Shown here: positions 49,893-62,419 of the stretch, one piece after another
Numbering within the stretch: the stretch's first letter is position 1
Layout: the number at the start of each line of letters is the position of its first letter
NCBI GenBank assembly: GCA_023053685.1
Contig: JALIGW010000005.1
Span: 52,908,742-52,972,741 of the forward strand
Length of the DNA: 64,000 nucleotides
Source of the DNA: Diadophis punctatus similis
Taxonomy: Eukaryota; Chordata; Lepidosauria; Squamata; Dipsadidae
Reading direction: 5' to 3'
Program-made: the position numbers and the translations under genes
The notes under the pieces: generated by a model
What the model saw: the letters and a program-made list of their open reading frames with translations, nothing else
Told to the model about the DNA's origin: nothing
Databases searched by the model: none

Positions 49893-50167
49893 CAGAGTTC
49901 CCCAACCTTTCCGGCCTTGTGGACCAGCGGTGGTTGGGAAGAGAAGATGGATCTATACAAGTGCCCAGCAAGCGCGCATGCACGCAGCTTCATTTGCACA
50001 AGTGGTATGCACGCATTTCACTCAAATGGAGCTCACATGCACATGCTTACCCGCTGCCCTGCATGTGGGGATGTGCATGTGTGCGCGCTCACCACCATTT
50101 CTGCAGCCCAGTTGCAAACACCTCACGGCCCACTAGTGGGCCACAACCCAGAGGTTGGGAACCCCTG
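49893..50167. mobile_element. hAT-type MITE (TTCCCCAACC family)
   Basis: A 275-bp element from CAGAGTTCCCCAACC to GGTTGGGAACCCCTG with TSDs ATCCAAGG / TTCCAAGG (one mismatch). GC-rich interior with GCATGCACG-type words, no transposase. Confidence 0.92.
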
Positions 50168-50437
50168 TTCCAAGGCATATTATAATCATCTTATCAAAAT
50201 TTCCAAGAATAGGATCCATGCCCACTGCCACATATAGCACATTAGCTGTCACATATTTCAAGCAATATTTGGTTGCCCTGCAAGTGAACCATGACCTGTT
50301 TGATCTGTGCCAGATTTGCCCTAATCTGATAGTTCTTTTATGACGTTACCAACACATACTATTGCCAGCCACCTTTGAATTTAAAACTTCGGATTGATGA
50401 TAACTAAGTGTAATAGCAATTATCTTCAAATAGAAAA

Positions 50438-50675
50438 AGGGGACGTGGTGGCTCAGTGGCTAAGACGCTGAGCTTGTCGATCAGAAAGGTCGGCAGTTCG
50501 GCGGTTCAAATCTCTAGCACCGCGTAACGGAGTAAGTGTTCCTTCCGCCACATGACCACAGAATTGTCATCAGACAGCACTGGCTCTTCGGCTTAGAAAC
50601 GGAGATCAGCACCTCTCCCTAGAGTTTGGAACGACTAGCACGTATGTGCGAGGGGAACCTTTACCTTTATCTTTA
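50438..50675 (+). mobile_element. Sauria SINE
   Basis: tRNA-like head with A-box TGGCTCAGTGG (50449-50459) and B-box GGTTCAAATC (50503-50512), then GAACGACTAGCACGTATGTG and an (ACCTTT)n tail. That tail is the BovB-like 3' end expected for Sauria SINEs, which are thought to be mobilised by BovB LINEs. An 11-bp TSD, CAAATAGAAAA, lies at 50427-50437 and 50676-50686. It is shorter than typical Sauria copies and appears to lack a central block after GCGTAACGGAG. Confidence 0.93.
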
Positions 50676-50686
50676 CAAATAGAAAA

Positions 50687-52479
50687 CAATATATTTAGAT
50701 GCAAGAACTAATATAGTAATGTAATATATTTATGTCCATATGCTTCATTTAGTTTTTAAAAAATCTTATCAGCTCTTAGTTTGGGAATTTAATTTGTAAT
50801 TACTGGTTAAACAATGTAATCTTCATCAGTTATTATTTTGCATATTTTTACATTTCCATGAATTTTATATGATTCTATTTTATAAAATAAAACCCAAATG
50901 CTTATAATTTTTATAATTTTTTATGAATCAATATAAATCAAGATGCCTGTTGATTATTGAACAATGTATATATTCTAATCTGATATTTCTATTATTCCTT
51001 ATATTTATCCAGCTACCCTTTCACATCGTTTTGTTATTGACAAGTGTACATACAGCAACTCTAACTTGGCAAAAATAAGGAAATAAATAACTCAGCATGG
51101 ATTAAGAAACAGACGGTCTGTTTCAAATTCTTGGTCTAAAAAGAAAAGTAAAGATAAAGAACAACTTGACTAATATAGATTTAATTAAATATGACTACTA
51201 CTTATTTAGTAAAATTACTCATGGACAGAGAGATCTGGATTAAAGAACTGGTAGATGGAAAGGAAAGGGCCTAGAATGCATTTTGTCCCCGCCATTTCTC
51301 TCCAACTCCATTGTGCTATATCCGTGTGAATCTTGAATTGAGCAAGAAATAACAGCTGAGGGAGATGTAATAGACAAATGACCAGCAGGGAAAAGCATTA
51401 AGAGCACACACTGTTCTCCCCTTCCTTGGCGACATCTTGGTTCTAAATTACTCCTCTTGAAACAGAAGCATATGCCAAGAATTCTGTTACATATTTTATT
51501 GGATAACATTCAGTTTAAGTTCTCACAGCACAGTCTTACACATATGTCTTAAACATATTTAAAGGTACTTTGAAATGAGGTTTAAAATAATCTTTTTAAA
51601 AATATGGTAATTTCAGTTATCTTCAAAGTCCTCATTATAAAAGCTTTGGAAGAAATAGTCAAAAATGTATCTAAAGTAATGAAAAAAATTCTTCAGTTTA
51701 CTCCTGCATTATGCAAATTTCACTTCGTGGGAGAGTGAATTCTATTTTTGCAGTTTACTTATTTTTCTTACATTATCTCATAGTGTGAATTTTTTATAAA
51801 TAAAGCATTATTGTTATTAGGGGCGATTTATCCTGTTAAGTTTTCACTCAGATGGAGATAATACAATAAACATTGGAATGATTAACACATGGAGTTACTT
51901 GCATCTCTAAGTGATTTATTTCCATATTTACCTCCCTCATTCACAACAGCTTCAAAATGGCTTATATAAAATGTAGAAGTATAAAAAAGATTTAAAAAAA
52001 TAGAATGCAAACAAAAACATGAATTAAAAATAAAATAGAAGATCAAACAGTTAAAAGAGATTTCTCATGCTGAACTCCAAGAAGATGACACTCCACCCCC
52101 TAGGCTTAAAGTAAAGTCACCATATATGGAAGCTACCAGAGAAATATAATATCTCTGATAGCCGTCCATCTATTCTCCAATTTAAAAAGTGTAAGGAGAA
52201 GTATGTCTGAACATCTTAAAATTGCACCTTGTAAATGCATGATTCATACGCCTAATTAAGGCAGACACAGCAAAGATCCTCAGGAAAAAATTATGTCTAT
52301 TATTTCAGAACAGTTTGCTCTTGACAAAGTGTTCTCTATAGCCTTTTCAGGCATCAGATATCCTTATACAAACTTCTGCAATAGTTTGCCTTCTCTCAAA
52401 ACTAAAAATATCTGAAATCTTCTGAAATCACATCTTATGAAATTTCAAAGATTTTAGCCCTGAAATATTATGAAGTCTC
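50687..52479. other. Unannotated AT-rich sequence
   Basis: No gene or repeat recognised. Confidence 0.5.
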
Positions 52480-52765
52480 ATGCGATAAAGCCCAAATCTT
52501 GCAAGATTTGATCATTATTCCATGTTCTGTATCATGGGATGTTAGAAACCTGGGGCTGGCCCTTTGCAATATAACAGGTCTTCAGGTACTTGATGAGGAC
52601 TATCATAGCTCCGCCTTTCATCCTGGTTTCTTCAATTTCTCCTTCAGCACTTTTTCCCCCAGTTTCCTGATTATCAATGGTGCTCTTTTTCAAATTGTTT
52701 TTACGTTTGACTACTTTTTTAAACCTCATGCCCAGAAGAGACACAATATTCAAGGTGAGATATAA
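52480..52765 (-). mobile_element. Decayed CR1-like fragment
   Basis: CAGGTACTTGATGAGGACTATCATAG and CAGAAGAGACACAATATTCA faintly match the antisense CR1 segments around 'ATTGGAACACTGCTATCAT' and the 'GTGACCAAAATTGGATGC' region. No frame survives. Tentative. Confidence 0.4.
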
Positions 52766-52779
52766 CAAAAGAAGAATTA

Positions 52780-53135
52780 CCGTATTTTTCAGAGTATAAG
52801 ACGCACCTTTTTCCTCCCTAAAAGAGGCTGAAAATTTGGGTGCGTCTTATACTTCGAATGTAGCTTTTCTGAAGCTTTTTCCCCCAGCCCTAAGGAGGTG
52901 CTAGCAATCTTCCCAGCTTCCTACTCCATCTTTGCATGCTTGTTTTCATTCCTACTCCCTCTGAAAAAGGTTTTTTCAGCCCTAACCAGGGGATAAAATA
53001 ATGTGCTGAAGCTGAACAGACTAAGAATGCTAGCCAGATAAATACCTGGTAGGTAGATTTTTTCCCCCTATTTTCCTCCCCCAAAACTAAGGTGTGTCTT
53101 ATACTCTGGTGCGTCTTATACTCTGACAAATACAG
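52780..53135. mobile_element. Tc1/mariner-like MITE (CCGTATTTTTC family)
   Basis: Left end CCGTATTTTTCAGAGTATAA, right end TATACTCTGACAAATACAG, with TA flanks at 52778-52779 and 53136-53137. The right side has a small tandem duplication of GTCTTATACTCTG. A short relative of 29494-30458. Confidence 0.88.
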
Positions 53136-53390
53136 TAGGTTAACTACTATTTTTTAAAAAATGGGATTCCCATGCAGGGCTTCTACATCCTCTTAGAGAT
53201 ATCCATCTTACTGAGGTATGTTCCTCAACTTTATTTTGACATTTCCATACTTTATACTGTACAATATAATTGTAAGGAGCAGAACAAATGGATCTTGCCT
53301 CCAAGTAGCTTATTATCTTAACTTTAACAAAAAGGAAAAAGAAGGGAAAGAAGAACAAAATAAGGAACCAGATTATGGGAAGCAATATAG

Positions 53391-53602
53391 CAATAGTACT
53401 TTGTGTTATATACCGCTACATAATGCTTTATAACACTCTCTGAGTGTTATGCAATGTCAGCATATTGCCCTCAACAATCTGGGTCCTCATTTTACTGAAC
53501 TTGGAAGGATGGGAGGCTTGAGCCAATCAGGATCGAACTCCTAGCTATGGGCAGAGTTAACATGCAATACTGCATTCTAACCACTGCACCCACATGACAG
53601 AG
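53391..53602 (-). mobile_element. tRNA-derived SINE, family A, diverged
   Basis: Minus-strand copy with the AGCATATTGCCCTCAACAAT and TGGGTCCTCATTTTACTGAA body. The head is mutated (TGGGTGCAGTGGTTAGAATG). Confidence 0.87.
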
Positions 53603-54373
53603 TATGGTAAAAAAAAAACCACAAGATGGACACAATGATGTGATTGGTGCTTTTATGTGCATTGTGACCCAAATTAACTTTTTTTTAACATACTCGGAAG
53701 CCATCCCTTTCTAATATAAAAAAAATTAAACAAGAAATATCTCATATATATTTTTCTACATGTCTATATTTGGTGAGTTGCTGAGGTGGTTCCACTGTTA
53801 TTAATATATGTTGCTATCTTCCTGTCTTTTAATTGTAAGATGAGTATTTCAATTTATCTTTTAGATTACTGTTTTATGTAATATTAATGTTCACTGCCCA
53901 GAATCAATTTTGTGAGAAGGGCAGCCATATAAATATGATGACTGAATCAATGCAACAATCAAGAGACTGAATCAATGAATATCTCTATGCAACTTTGTGT
54001 TTGTATATACACTGCACACTTACCCAAGAGAAAACCCACTGAAAATTTGAGAAGAACCTTGCTGAATAGGCTCTTGACCTAGGCTCTTCTAGGCAGCCCT
54101 CCATTTCACATGGTAGACCACTAAATGCTTCTAGGAAGCTCACAAGTAGCAGATCAGAGCGTACGCCAATGTACTACTGAATATGAAGAATCCCACTATT
54201 GCAAATTACACATCCCAAATTTAAAGTGAGGAAATACAGGAAAAGTTACATAAAGAAACAATTGTCCATCAAAGAACAGTCTCATTTCTTACGATCTAAA
54301 ATGTTGGGAATAAAAAGTTAACTGTACATTGTTCCTTATCAGTTTGATAAAGGATTTATTTAAATTTATTATT
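53603..54373. other. Unannotated sequence
   Basis: No gene. A possible decayed SINE/L2 tail (GTTCACTGCCCAGAATCA) lies near 53890. Confidence 0.45.
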
Positions 54374-56178
54374 AGAGTTGGGAGGGACCTTGTAGGTCAT
54401 CTAGTCCAAACCCCTGCTCAAGCAGGAGTTCCTACACCATTTGAGACAGATGGCAGTCCAGTCTCTCTTTGAAGGTTGCAAGTGTTGGGGCTCTCACAAC
54501 CTCCGCTGGCAAGCTGTTCCACTGGTTGATCGCTCTCACCATCAGAAAATTTCTCCTCACTTCCAGGTTGAATCTCTCCTTGGTCAGCTTCCATCCATTA
54601 TTCCTTGTTTGGCTTTCTGGTGCCATAGAGAACAGCCTGATCCCCTCCTCTCTGTGGCATCCCCTCAAGTATTGGAACACTGCTATCATGTCACCCCTGG
54701 TCCTTCTCTTTGCCAGACTGGCCAAGCTCAGTTCCTGCAACCGCTCTTTGTATGTTTTATTTTCCAGACCCTTTATCATCCTGATGGCTCTCTTCTCCAC
54801 TTTCTCTAGAGTTTCAATGTCTTTTTTGTAGTGTGGTGACCAAAATTGGATGCCGTACTCTAGGTGTGGTCTGACCAAGGCTTTATAGAGTGGTACTAGT
54901 ACCTCCCTGGTCCTTGATTGTATCCCTCTATTTATGCAACTCAGGACTGCGTTAGCCTTTTTGGCTGCTGCTGCACACTGCTGGCTCATATTTAGTTGGC
55001 TGTCTACCAAGACTCTGAGATACCTCTCGCAATCACTGTTTTTGAGTCTGGTTTCGCCCTGTTTGTATATGTATTTTTGATTTTTCTTACCTAGGTGCAG
55101 AATTTTTCTTTTCTCCGTGTTAAATTTCATTTTATTAGTTTGGGTCCAGTGTTCGAGTCTGTCGAGGTCCCTCTGGATTTTGAGTCTGTCCTCTGGGGTG
55201 TTTGCTACTCCTGCCAGCTTTGTGTCATCTGCAAATTTGGTTAGTTCTCCTGCTATTCCCTCATCTAGGTCATTTATGAAGATATTAAAGAGTACTGGGC
55301 CTAGGACGGAACCTTGTGGTACCCCACTGCTTACTTCGCTCCATGTGGACTTAGAGCCATTGAGGACTATTCGCTGAGTACGGTTGGTCAGCCAATTGTT
55401 AATCCATCTGGTTGTGTAGCTGTCTATCCGGCTTTTTTCTAGCTTATGAAGGAGTAGGTTGTGGTCTACTTTATCAAATGCTTTGCTAAAGTCCAGGTAT
55501 ATTATGTCTACTGCATTTCGCTGATCTACTAATTTGGTCACAGTGTTGAAGAATGAAATGAGATTGGTTTGGCATGACCTGTTCTTAACAAATCCGTGTT
55601 GGCTGTTGGTTATTATTTGGTTTGTTTCTAGATGATGGGAGATCTGGTTTTTAATTATTTTTTTCAGTATTTTCCCAGGTATTGATGTTAGGCTGATTGG
55701 TCTGTAGTTTCCTGGGTCTGTATTTTTACCTTTTTTGTAGATGGGGACCACATCAGCTCTTTTCCAGTCCCCAGGTAGTTCCCCTGTGTTCCAGGATTTG
55801 TGGAAGATGTGGTGCAGTGGTTCTGAAATGACTTCTGTTAGTTCTTTTAGGACTCTGGGGTGTAATCCGTCTGGTCCTGGTGCTTTGTATTCATTAAGTT
55901 CAGATAGGTGATCCCTTACTGTATTTTTGCTTAGGTTGAGTCTTGCTTCAAATCTGTTTTTTATGTTTGTGTTGCTGGGTAGTTGAACTGCAGTTTCCTT
56001 TTGTGTAAAGACTGATGCGAAAAACATGTTCAGTAGCTCTGCTTTGTCTGTGTTGTCTGTTACTTCTTTGCCGTCTTCCCTCTTTAGTGGACCAACTGTT
56101 TCTTTGATTTTTTTCTTGTTGTTAATTTGTTGGAAGAAGCTTTTTTTGTTGTCTTTGACTTCTGTTGCGAAGGACATT
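54374..56178 (-). mobile_element. CR1 LINE, 5'-truncated, well preserved
   Basis: Minus-strand insertion of about 1.8 kb covering the RT and C-terminal part of ORF2 plus the 3' UTR. The 3' UTR, read antisense, is GTTGGGAGGGACCTTGTAGG onward. The 3' end runs into ATTTATTATTAGA rather than the (AAT)n(AAC)n tail of the other CR1 copies, indicating a different subfamily. The endonuclease half of ORF2 is missing. Confidence 0.95.
54432..56177 (-). CDS. CR1 ORF2 fragment: reverse transcriptase
   Basis: A single open frame of 581 codons. It encodes an RNA-templated DNA polymerase that would copy CR1 RNA at a nicked genomic target. Visible RT motifs: APGPDGLHPRVL at about 99-110, NYRPISLTSIPGKIL at about 157-171, IIYLDFSKAFDKVDH with the first catalytic Asp at about 225-239, SGVPQGSVLGP at about 284-294 and the FADD catalytic pair at about 315-318. 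The thumb/C-terminal region has LHLGKKN, QQCAAAAKKANAVLSCI and RPHLEYGIQFWSP. It ends QWNSLPAEVV...HLSQMV. A full CR1 ORF2 also carries an N-terminal APE endonuclease, which is absent, so the protein cannot retrotranspose itself. The first Met is simply the first ATG after truncation, and host transcription is not implied. Confidence 0.95.
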   Translation of the reverse strand: MSFATEVKDNKKSFFQQINNKKKIKETVGPLKREDGKEVTDNTDKAELLNMFFASVFTQKETAVQLPSNTNIKNRFEARLNLSKNTVRDHLSELNEYKAPGPDGLHPRVLKELTEVISEPLHHIFHKSWNTGELPGDWKRADVVPIYKKGKNTDPGNYRPISLTSIPGKILKKIIKNQISHHLETNQIITNSQHGFVKNRSCQTNLISFFNTVTKLVDQRNAVDIIYLDFSKAFDKVDHNLLLHKLEKSRIDSYTTRWINNWLTNRTQRIVLNGSKSTWSEVSSGVPQGSVLGPVLFNIFINDLDEGIAGELTKFADDTKLAGVANTPEDRLKIQRDLDRLEHWTQTNKMKFNTEKRKILHLGKKNQKYIYKQGETRLKNSDCERYLRVLVDSQLNMSQQCAAAAKKANAVLSCINRGIQSRTREVLVPLYKALVRPHLEYGIQFWSPHYKKDIETLEKVEKRAIRMIKGLENKTYKERLQELSLASLAKRRTRGDMIAVFQYLRGCHREEGIRLFSMAPESQTRNNGWKLTKERFNLEVRRNFLMVRAINQWNSLPAEVVRAPTLATFKERLDCHLSQMV

Positions 56179-56893
<715 letters not shown>

Positions 56894-56924
56894 ATAACCC
56901 TTTCCTGGTGAAGAGCTGATAGGG

Positions 56925-57046
56925 AATAGAGCCTGTGGCCTAATGGCTAAGCTGCTGCCTTACAAGATAGGCATCCCAGGTTCAAATCCCAGTAAGGGTA
57001 TGGCTATCTGACGAGAGCTAAGTAGCTCGAAATAGATCAATAATAA
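56925..57046 (+). mobile_element. tRNA-derived SINE-like element
   Basis: Has a pol III A-box TGGCCTAATGG (56936-56946) and B-box GGTTCAAATCC (56979-56989), 32 bp apart as in a tRNA. A body with CTGACGAGAGCTAAGTAGCT follows. It is not family A, family B or Sauria. Its 3' side runs directly into motif Y at 57047, so the true 3' end is unclear. Confidence 0.75.
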
Positions 57047-57084
57047 TCTCCCTTTATTTTCATTTATCAGCAAAAAATGCTACA
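57047..57084 (-). repeat. Repeated motif Y, copy 1
   Basis: TCTCCCTTTATTTTCATTTA followed by TCAGCAAAAAATGCTACA. The same motif occurs at 57387-57426 and, on the opposite strand, at 60210-60242, each time beside a microsatellite. It may be a retroposon 3' end read in antisense. Confidence 0.85.
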
Positions 57085-57152
57085 CATATAGAAGATAGTG
57101 TGTCGGCTATAGAAACTGCCTGGATGGACCCAGAGAGGGGCTGAAAGGCAAA

Positions 57153-57209
57153 TGAAAGCTGTGATGCTTTCTCCCATATTTGGGTACACCAGGATAATAC
57201 GACAGAAAA

Positions 57210-57213
<4 letters not shown>
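57153..57213. repeat. Unclassified repeat unit X, copy 2
   Basis: Second copy of unit X, preceded by unique sequence (GTCGGCTATAGAAACTGCCT and GGATGGACCCAGAGAGGGGC) and followed by (CATATA)n. Confidence 0.9.
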
Positions 57214-57249
<36 letters not shown>

Positions 57250-57378
57250 GTATGTATGTATGTATGTATGTATGTGTATATATATATGTATATGTATATG
57301 TGTATGTATGTATGTGTATATGTATATGCATGTATGTATGTATGTATGTATGTATGTGTATATGTGTGTGTGTGTGTG
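57214..57378. repeat. Complex (CATATA)n/(TGTA)n/(TG)n microsatellite
   Basis: A mosaic of ATATAC, GTAT and TG repeats between unit X copy 2 and motif Y copy 2. The Met/Tyr/Cys-rich frames are artefacts. Confidence 0.95.
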
Positions 57379-57386
57379 TCGTATAA

Positions 57387-57426
57387 AGTCTCCCTTTATT
57401 TACATTTATCATCAAAAAATGCTACA
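57387..57426 (-). repeat. Repeated motif Y, copy 2
   Basis: AGTCTCCCTTTATTTACATT then TATCATCAAAAAATGCTACA, with a CA microsatellite on its right and a TG microsatellite on its left. Confidence 0.88.
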
Positions 57427-57447
57427 TACACACACACACACACACCA

Positions 57448-57576
57448 TGTTTCCCCCAAAATATGACCCTGTCTTATATTCTTTTGAACCCTGAAATAAG
57501 CGCTTGGCCTTATTGCCACGCACTCAAAAGGCCGATTGGGCTTATTATCAGGGGATGTCTTATTTTGGGGGAAACA
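57448..57576. mobile_element. MITE with TGTTTCCCCCAAAATA ends
   Basis: A 129-bp element with inverted termini TGTTTCCCCCAAAATA and TATTTTGGGGGAAACA and a subterminal TGTCTTAT. It is flanked on the left by (CA)n (57427-57446) and on the right by (GT)n (57577-57596), then GGGT repeats to about 57622. No TSD can be read because of the flanking repeats. Confidence 0.82.
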
Positions 57577-57622
57577 GTGTGTGTGTGTGTGTGGGTGGGT
57601 GGGTGGGTGTGGGTGTGTGTAT

Positions 57623-59977
57623 CAGTATTCCTGCTGAAGCTGAGCACATCCAATTGACTGCAGTGGGAGAATTAAATCAATGTCTAGTTCATTCTTATTC
57701 AAATAAATGGAATGTGTAAATTCTTAACATTATTCGCAATGTGCCCTTCATGTTTTTAATATATATTTGATGAAAGTTTTGGTCTTATGGTTCTTAACAA
57801 AGAGGAATACCTGTCTGAAAAAGCTGCTTAGCTTTCTTTATGCCAAGTTACCAAGGCATCTAAGAACAGTAACAGAACATGTGGTTTATATTAAAGAGAG
57901 GCCAGATTTGGGAATAAGGATTTCTTCCAGTGCTGACCTCTGAATCTGATTACAGTGGACTAGATGGACAAATAGAGTTTCTTGGTACAGAACAGATTCC
58001 TATATTCTTAAAATAAATGCAAAAGAAGTATGATTTCAGAGAGTCTGCCCTTTAGCTCACCCATTCTTGGTCCTAATAAAATTCATGGGGATCCTGTCTC
58101 ATTGTGTGCATTCAAAAATCCTTACGTTCATATCATTCTGGATCCACTCAGTAAAAAACACATATGTAACGTCTTTAAAAACCTATCCTGATAATTCTTA
58201 AGGTCAGTATTATTCATATGTGCATAGCTGAATTACAAAGTAGTCAGCTACATTTTAATCTAGGATGCTACATTAACCCATATAATTTGGGGAGTTTATG
58301 GTCCAATGTGCTGGGCATATCTAGGAAACAGCTTTCATTCCATGAATCATTGTTAAAATAATATGAATAAACATTCATATAAACATGATCTCTGGGTCTT
58401 ACATAGAAGAACATTGTGAAAAATGTGTCTATGACTTTAGATTCATCTGTGATTTTTTAAAAAGAAAAGTAAGCATTATAAGCCAATATTTGAAACAACC
58501 ATGGCATATGATGGTTGTATAGTATTACTATGCTATATAGTAATACTATCATATAGTATTTTCATTTCATAGATAAAAAATTAAGGCTGAATGAAGGTCA
58601 GACAGTGAGTCTGTAGATGATTTAAGATTGAGCACTCTAGGTCAAACCTGTGGACATTGTGTTTACCACACAGATGGTTTGGCCTGGTTAAATTTAAAAT
58701 GTTTAAAAAGCAGTTGGAGGCGGAGAAATCCAGACTCAAACTGTAGTAAGAATATTTACGGTCATGTTACACTGTGATTATGGAGCATAAAAGGGAAGGA
58801 GCAATATTAGAAAGAACATTATCACTTACTTTTCTCCTTACCAAAATTACTATTATCTTTTTAAATGTTTCTTAAAATTCAGGAGGAAACATGCAGAAAC
58901 ACCATTGCTTAGCTATGATACTCAGTGTTACTAATATTTCAGGTTTCTGTTTCTAAAAATTTTTTCTTATACCAAATGAGGTTTTTCATTCTGCCTTTTT
59001 TTTAATGGAGGGTTGGGTGAGAATCCAGACCCTTGTTTTAAAAAATGAGTAACACTTAAATTTCCAAGAGTTTGGGGGGGTATTCTTTTCTTCAGAATAC
59101 TAATACCTAGTATGGTTTGATTTTTGCCCATATAAAGTTAATATTTAAGCATACACAGAATTTGTGGCATAACCAACATTTGTTCCATAGTTACACTGAT
59201 TTCACTAAGGACACAGGTGTTCTGTAGAGAGAATTCATGAAAGAAACAACTGCTAGCCCCAAACCACACATGGTCACACTTTTTGTGAGTGAATATTAAC
59301 CATTTTTGCTTTAGGGTAATCTATAAATTTCAAAATTCCAATAAATTATGTCTTACATCTTTCCCAAATTCTGTTTTAATATTTTAAAAATCCACACCAT
59401 CATTTACAGAGCATCTGTAATTTTTCACTACGGTATATATTTGATTTGAAGAATGTCTGTATATTCCCATGATTTACAGAAATTATCCAGAGGGATTTTC
59501 TTGATCAGTAGAGACTCTTATTTTCATTATCTAACATTATATGGTAACTTTCAGTACTTCTCTCTTAACACATGTTCTATCAAGAAAATCTGAATTATTC
59601 CTCCTCAAAACTGAAAATATGTCAAATTCAGTTCAGATCATATTTTGAATTTATATTCTTGTCTGGTTACTTGAAATATGGAGATGACTGATAGCTATCA
59701 TGCCAAAACCATTATCTCTATATAAAGCCATAGAACAATATCATATTCAACCCAAGGAATTCAGTGCGACCAAAAAATAATAAGAGAAAAATATAAGCTC
59801 AAGAAAATTCCTGTCCCACCCTGTCAACTTGGAGTTGTCAACTTCATGTGAAATCAGTCCTAAAATACTTCACTCCATTAGATGTTCAATTTGACAACCT
59901 ACTAAAGGTGTAAGCAAGTAAGTGCATGTGTTTTTATACAAAATTAATTAACAAAGACAGCTATGACCTGCATGACT
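57623..59977. other. Unannotated AT-rich sequence
   Basis: No gene. A 13-bp perfect inverted repeat (ATAGTATTACTAT / ATAGTAATACTAT, 5-base loop) lies at 58519-58549. Confidence 0.5.
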
Positions 59978-59994
59978 GAGAATCTCCAGAGACA

Positions 59995-60645
<651 letters not shown>

Positions 60646-60662
60646 GAGAATCTCCAGAGACA

Positions 60663-62235
60663 TTCAGCTACAGTTAGGAATAGATAAACCATCTGACAAG
60701 CTCTCCCACAGCTTAATGACAGGCAAAAATTTCAGACATGTGGATTTTGATGCATCTTCCTTTCTCCTCTTCTCTTACATGCACCCAACATGACTTTAGT
60801 CAGAAAGTGCTGATCATGCAGAGACAATAAAGAAAAAGAATGTTGGCACATTCCTTTTTCATACCAGTGATATCGCTAACAAGAAATTCAACCACATCTG
60901 CAGCTTTGGATAAACATTTTCACATTACTATTGTATGGAAGCTAGTTACAAAGATGAACCTTATGGTACTGACATATTTTAAAGAAGAGGAAGGTCTTTT
61001 TGTATAATTCTAATCTAATTAGTATATTTTTGTATAATGCTAGTCAAAATTAGATACTTTTTTCACACATTTGAATATTATGCCAGCCTTATATTGCACA
61101 GTGCACAAACCAGACAATTCTACTTTCTGGAATTCGTCATGTGAAAAGATATCCTTAATTTAGCCCAGTTTTCTGGAGCATCATAATGTTAGCTTTGAAG
61201 AATAGAGCAATGGTGCTTTAAATTGATAGGTAGAATCTGAACAAAATTAGGCCAACAGTACCTAGTTATGACTTGAAGTAGTGTGTGTATACTGTTGAGG
61301 GAAACCAAAAAAAAGCCCTCTCCTTAATGCTCTTTGGACGTCATTCTGAATGCCTTTGAATTTCTGACTTGGTAAACAGATGTGCAAGCACACAACTGCC
61401 AGACTGTTCTCCATTGAATATACATGAACAGCTGCTGAGAAACATATGTCACTCCTGTTTCAAAATTAAGAGGAAGCTGAAAAGGTGCACTTGCAAGTGC
61501 ATAATAGCAACCATCTATCATCTCCACAACCACCACCATCATCATAATTATTAAGTTTAGAAATAATTTAAGTGTTCATTAAAGAAACTTTATCTAATAT
61601 AGCCTCGAATGGGGACCAATCAGATGGCTTTTAATTATCTCTCCCTCTCCCTCCCTCTCTCTCTCCCTCCCCCTCCCTCTCTCTCTCTGTGATATATCTT
61701 CCTCTTATGGGTTGAATGCAATATTATAACCCCAATAGAAAAGAGCAGTGGTTTGCATGTCAAAGCTTGTGTCTACATTTTGGTACAATTTGGTACAATT
61801 AGTATCATCTATGGTTAGAAACACCAATGATACTGAGACAACATCTGAAATATTTTTTTTTCTAAATCGAGAACTAGAGTTAAATGAATCTATCCATTTA
61901 GGGAATTTTTTTTCTTTTTAATTATATGATCTGTTCCAGAGGCAGCATCTGTATTACATTGACTGAAGGTTTACAAATAGCTTTCACATTACTGAGTTTT
62001 CAAGTACTTGTCACCAAGCAAAATTTTAAAAATGTAAAAAATAGATGAAGGAGTGGGAGAGACAAGATTGATGTTCGAGCCATGTCATAGCATGTTATGA
62101 TTTTAATATTCCAGTAATATTCTCAATATAGACTCTGGGATTTCCCATAAGATTCGTATTGTTATTTTAATGCAACTCTGTATTTTCCTACAGTATTTTC
62201 TCTTTGTATTTCATTTACACATTATAGTAGAAATA
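60663..62235. other. Unannotated sequence with CT-rich run
   Basis: No gene. A (CT)n/(CCCT)n pyrimidine run lies at about 61637-61688. Confidence 0.5.
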
Positions 62236-62335
62236 GAAATAGTCCCCCATTTATGACCATAATGGAGCTCAAAATTTCTTTTGCTAAGTGAAACATTTGT
62301 TAAGTGAATTTTGCTCCATTTTAAGACATATTTAG
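62236..62335. mobile_element. Mariner-type MITE, left-end fragment
   Basis: AATAGTCCCCCATTTATGAC and TTGCTAAGTGAAACATTTGT match the left part of 40715-41086. The right half is missing. Confidence 0.7.
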
Positions 62336-62419
62336 AAATAATATATCTCAATGTATGTTTTTTCCTACACACAATTCAGTATAATACGGTGTTGCAGTTT
62401 AAGAATTGGAGTTCAGAGG

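Noticed and set aside
56936..57003. Functional tRNA gene
   Set aside because: A and B boxes are present, but acceptor-stem pairing and a CCA-ready end are not convincing and the sequence continues into a SINE-like body.
57152..57657. Tyr/Met/Cys-rich proteins
   Set aside because: They are translated microsatellites (TATG, TGTA, TG).
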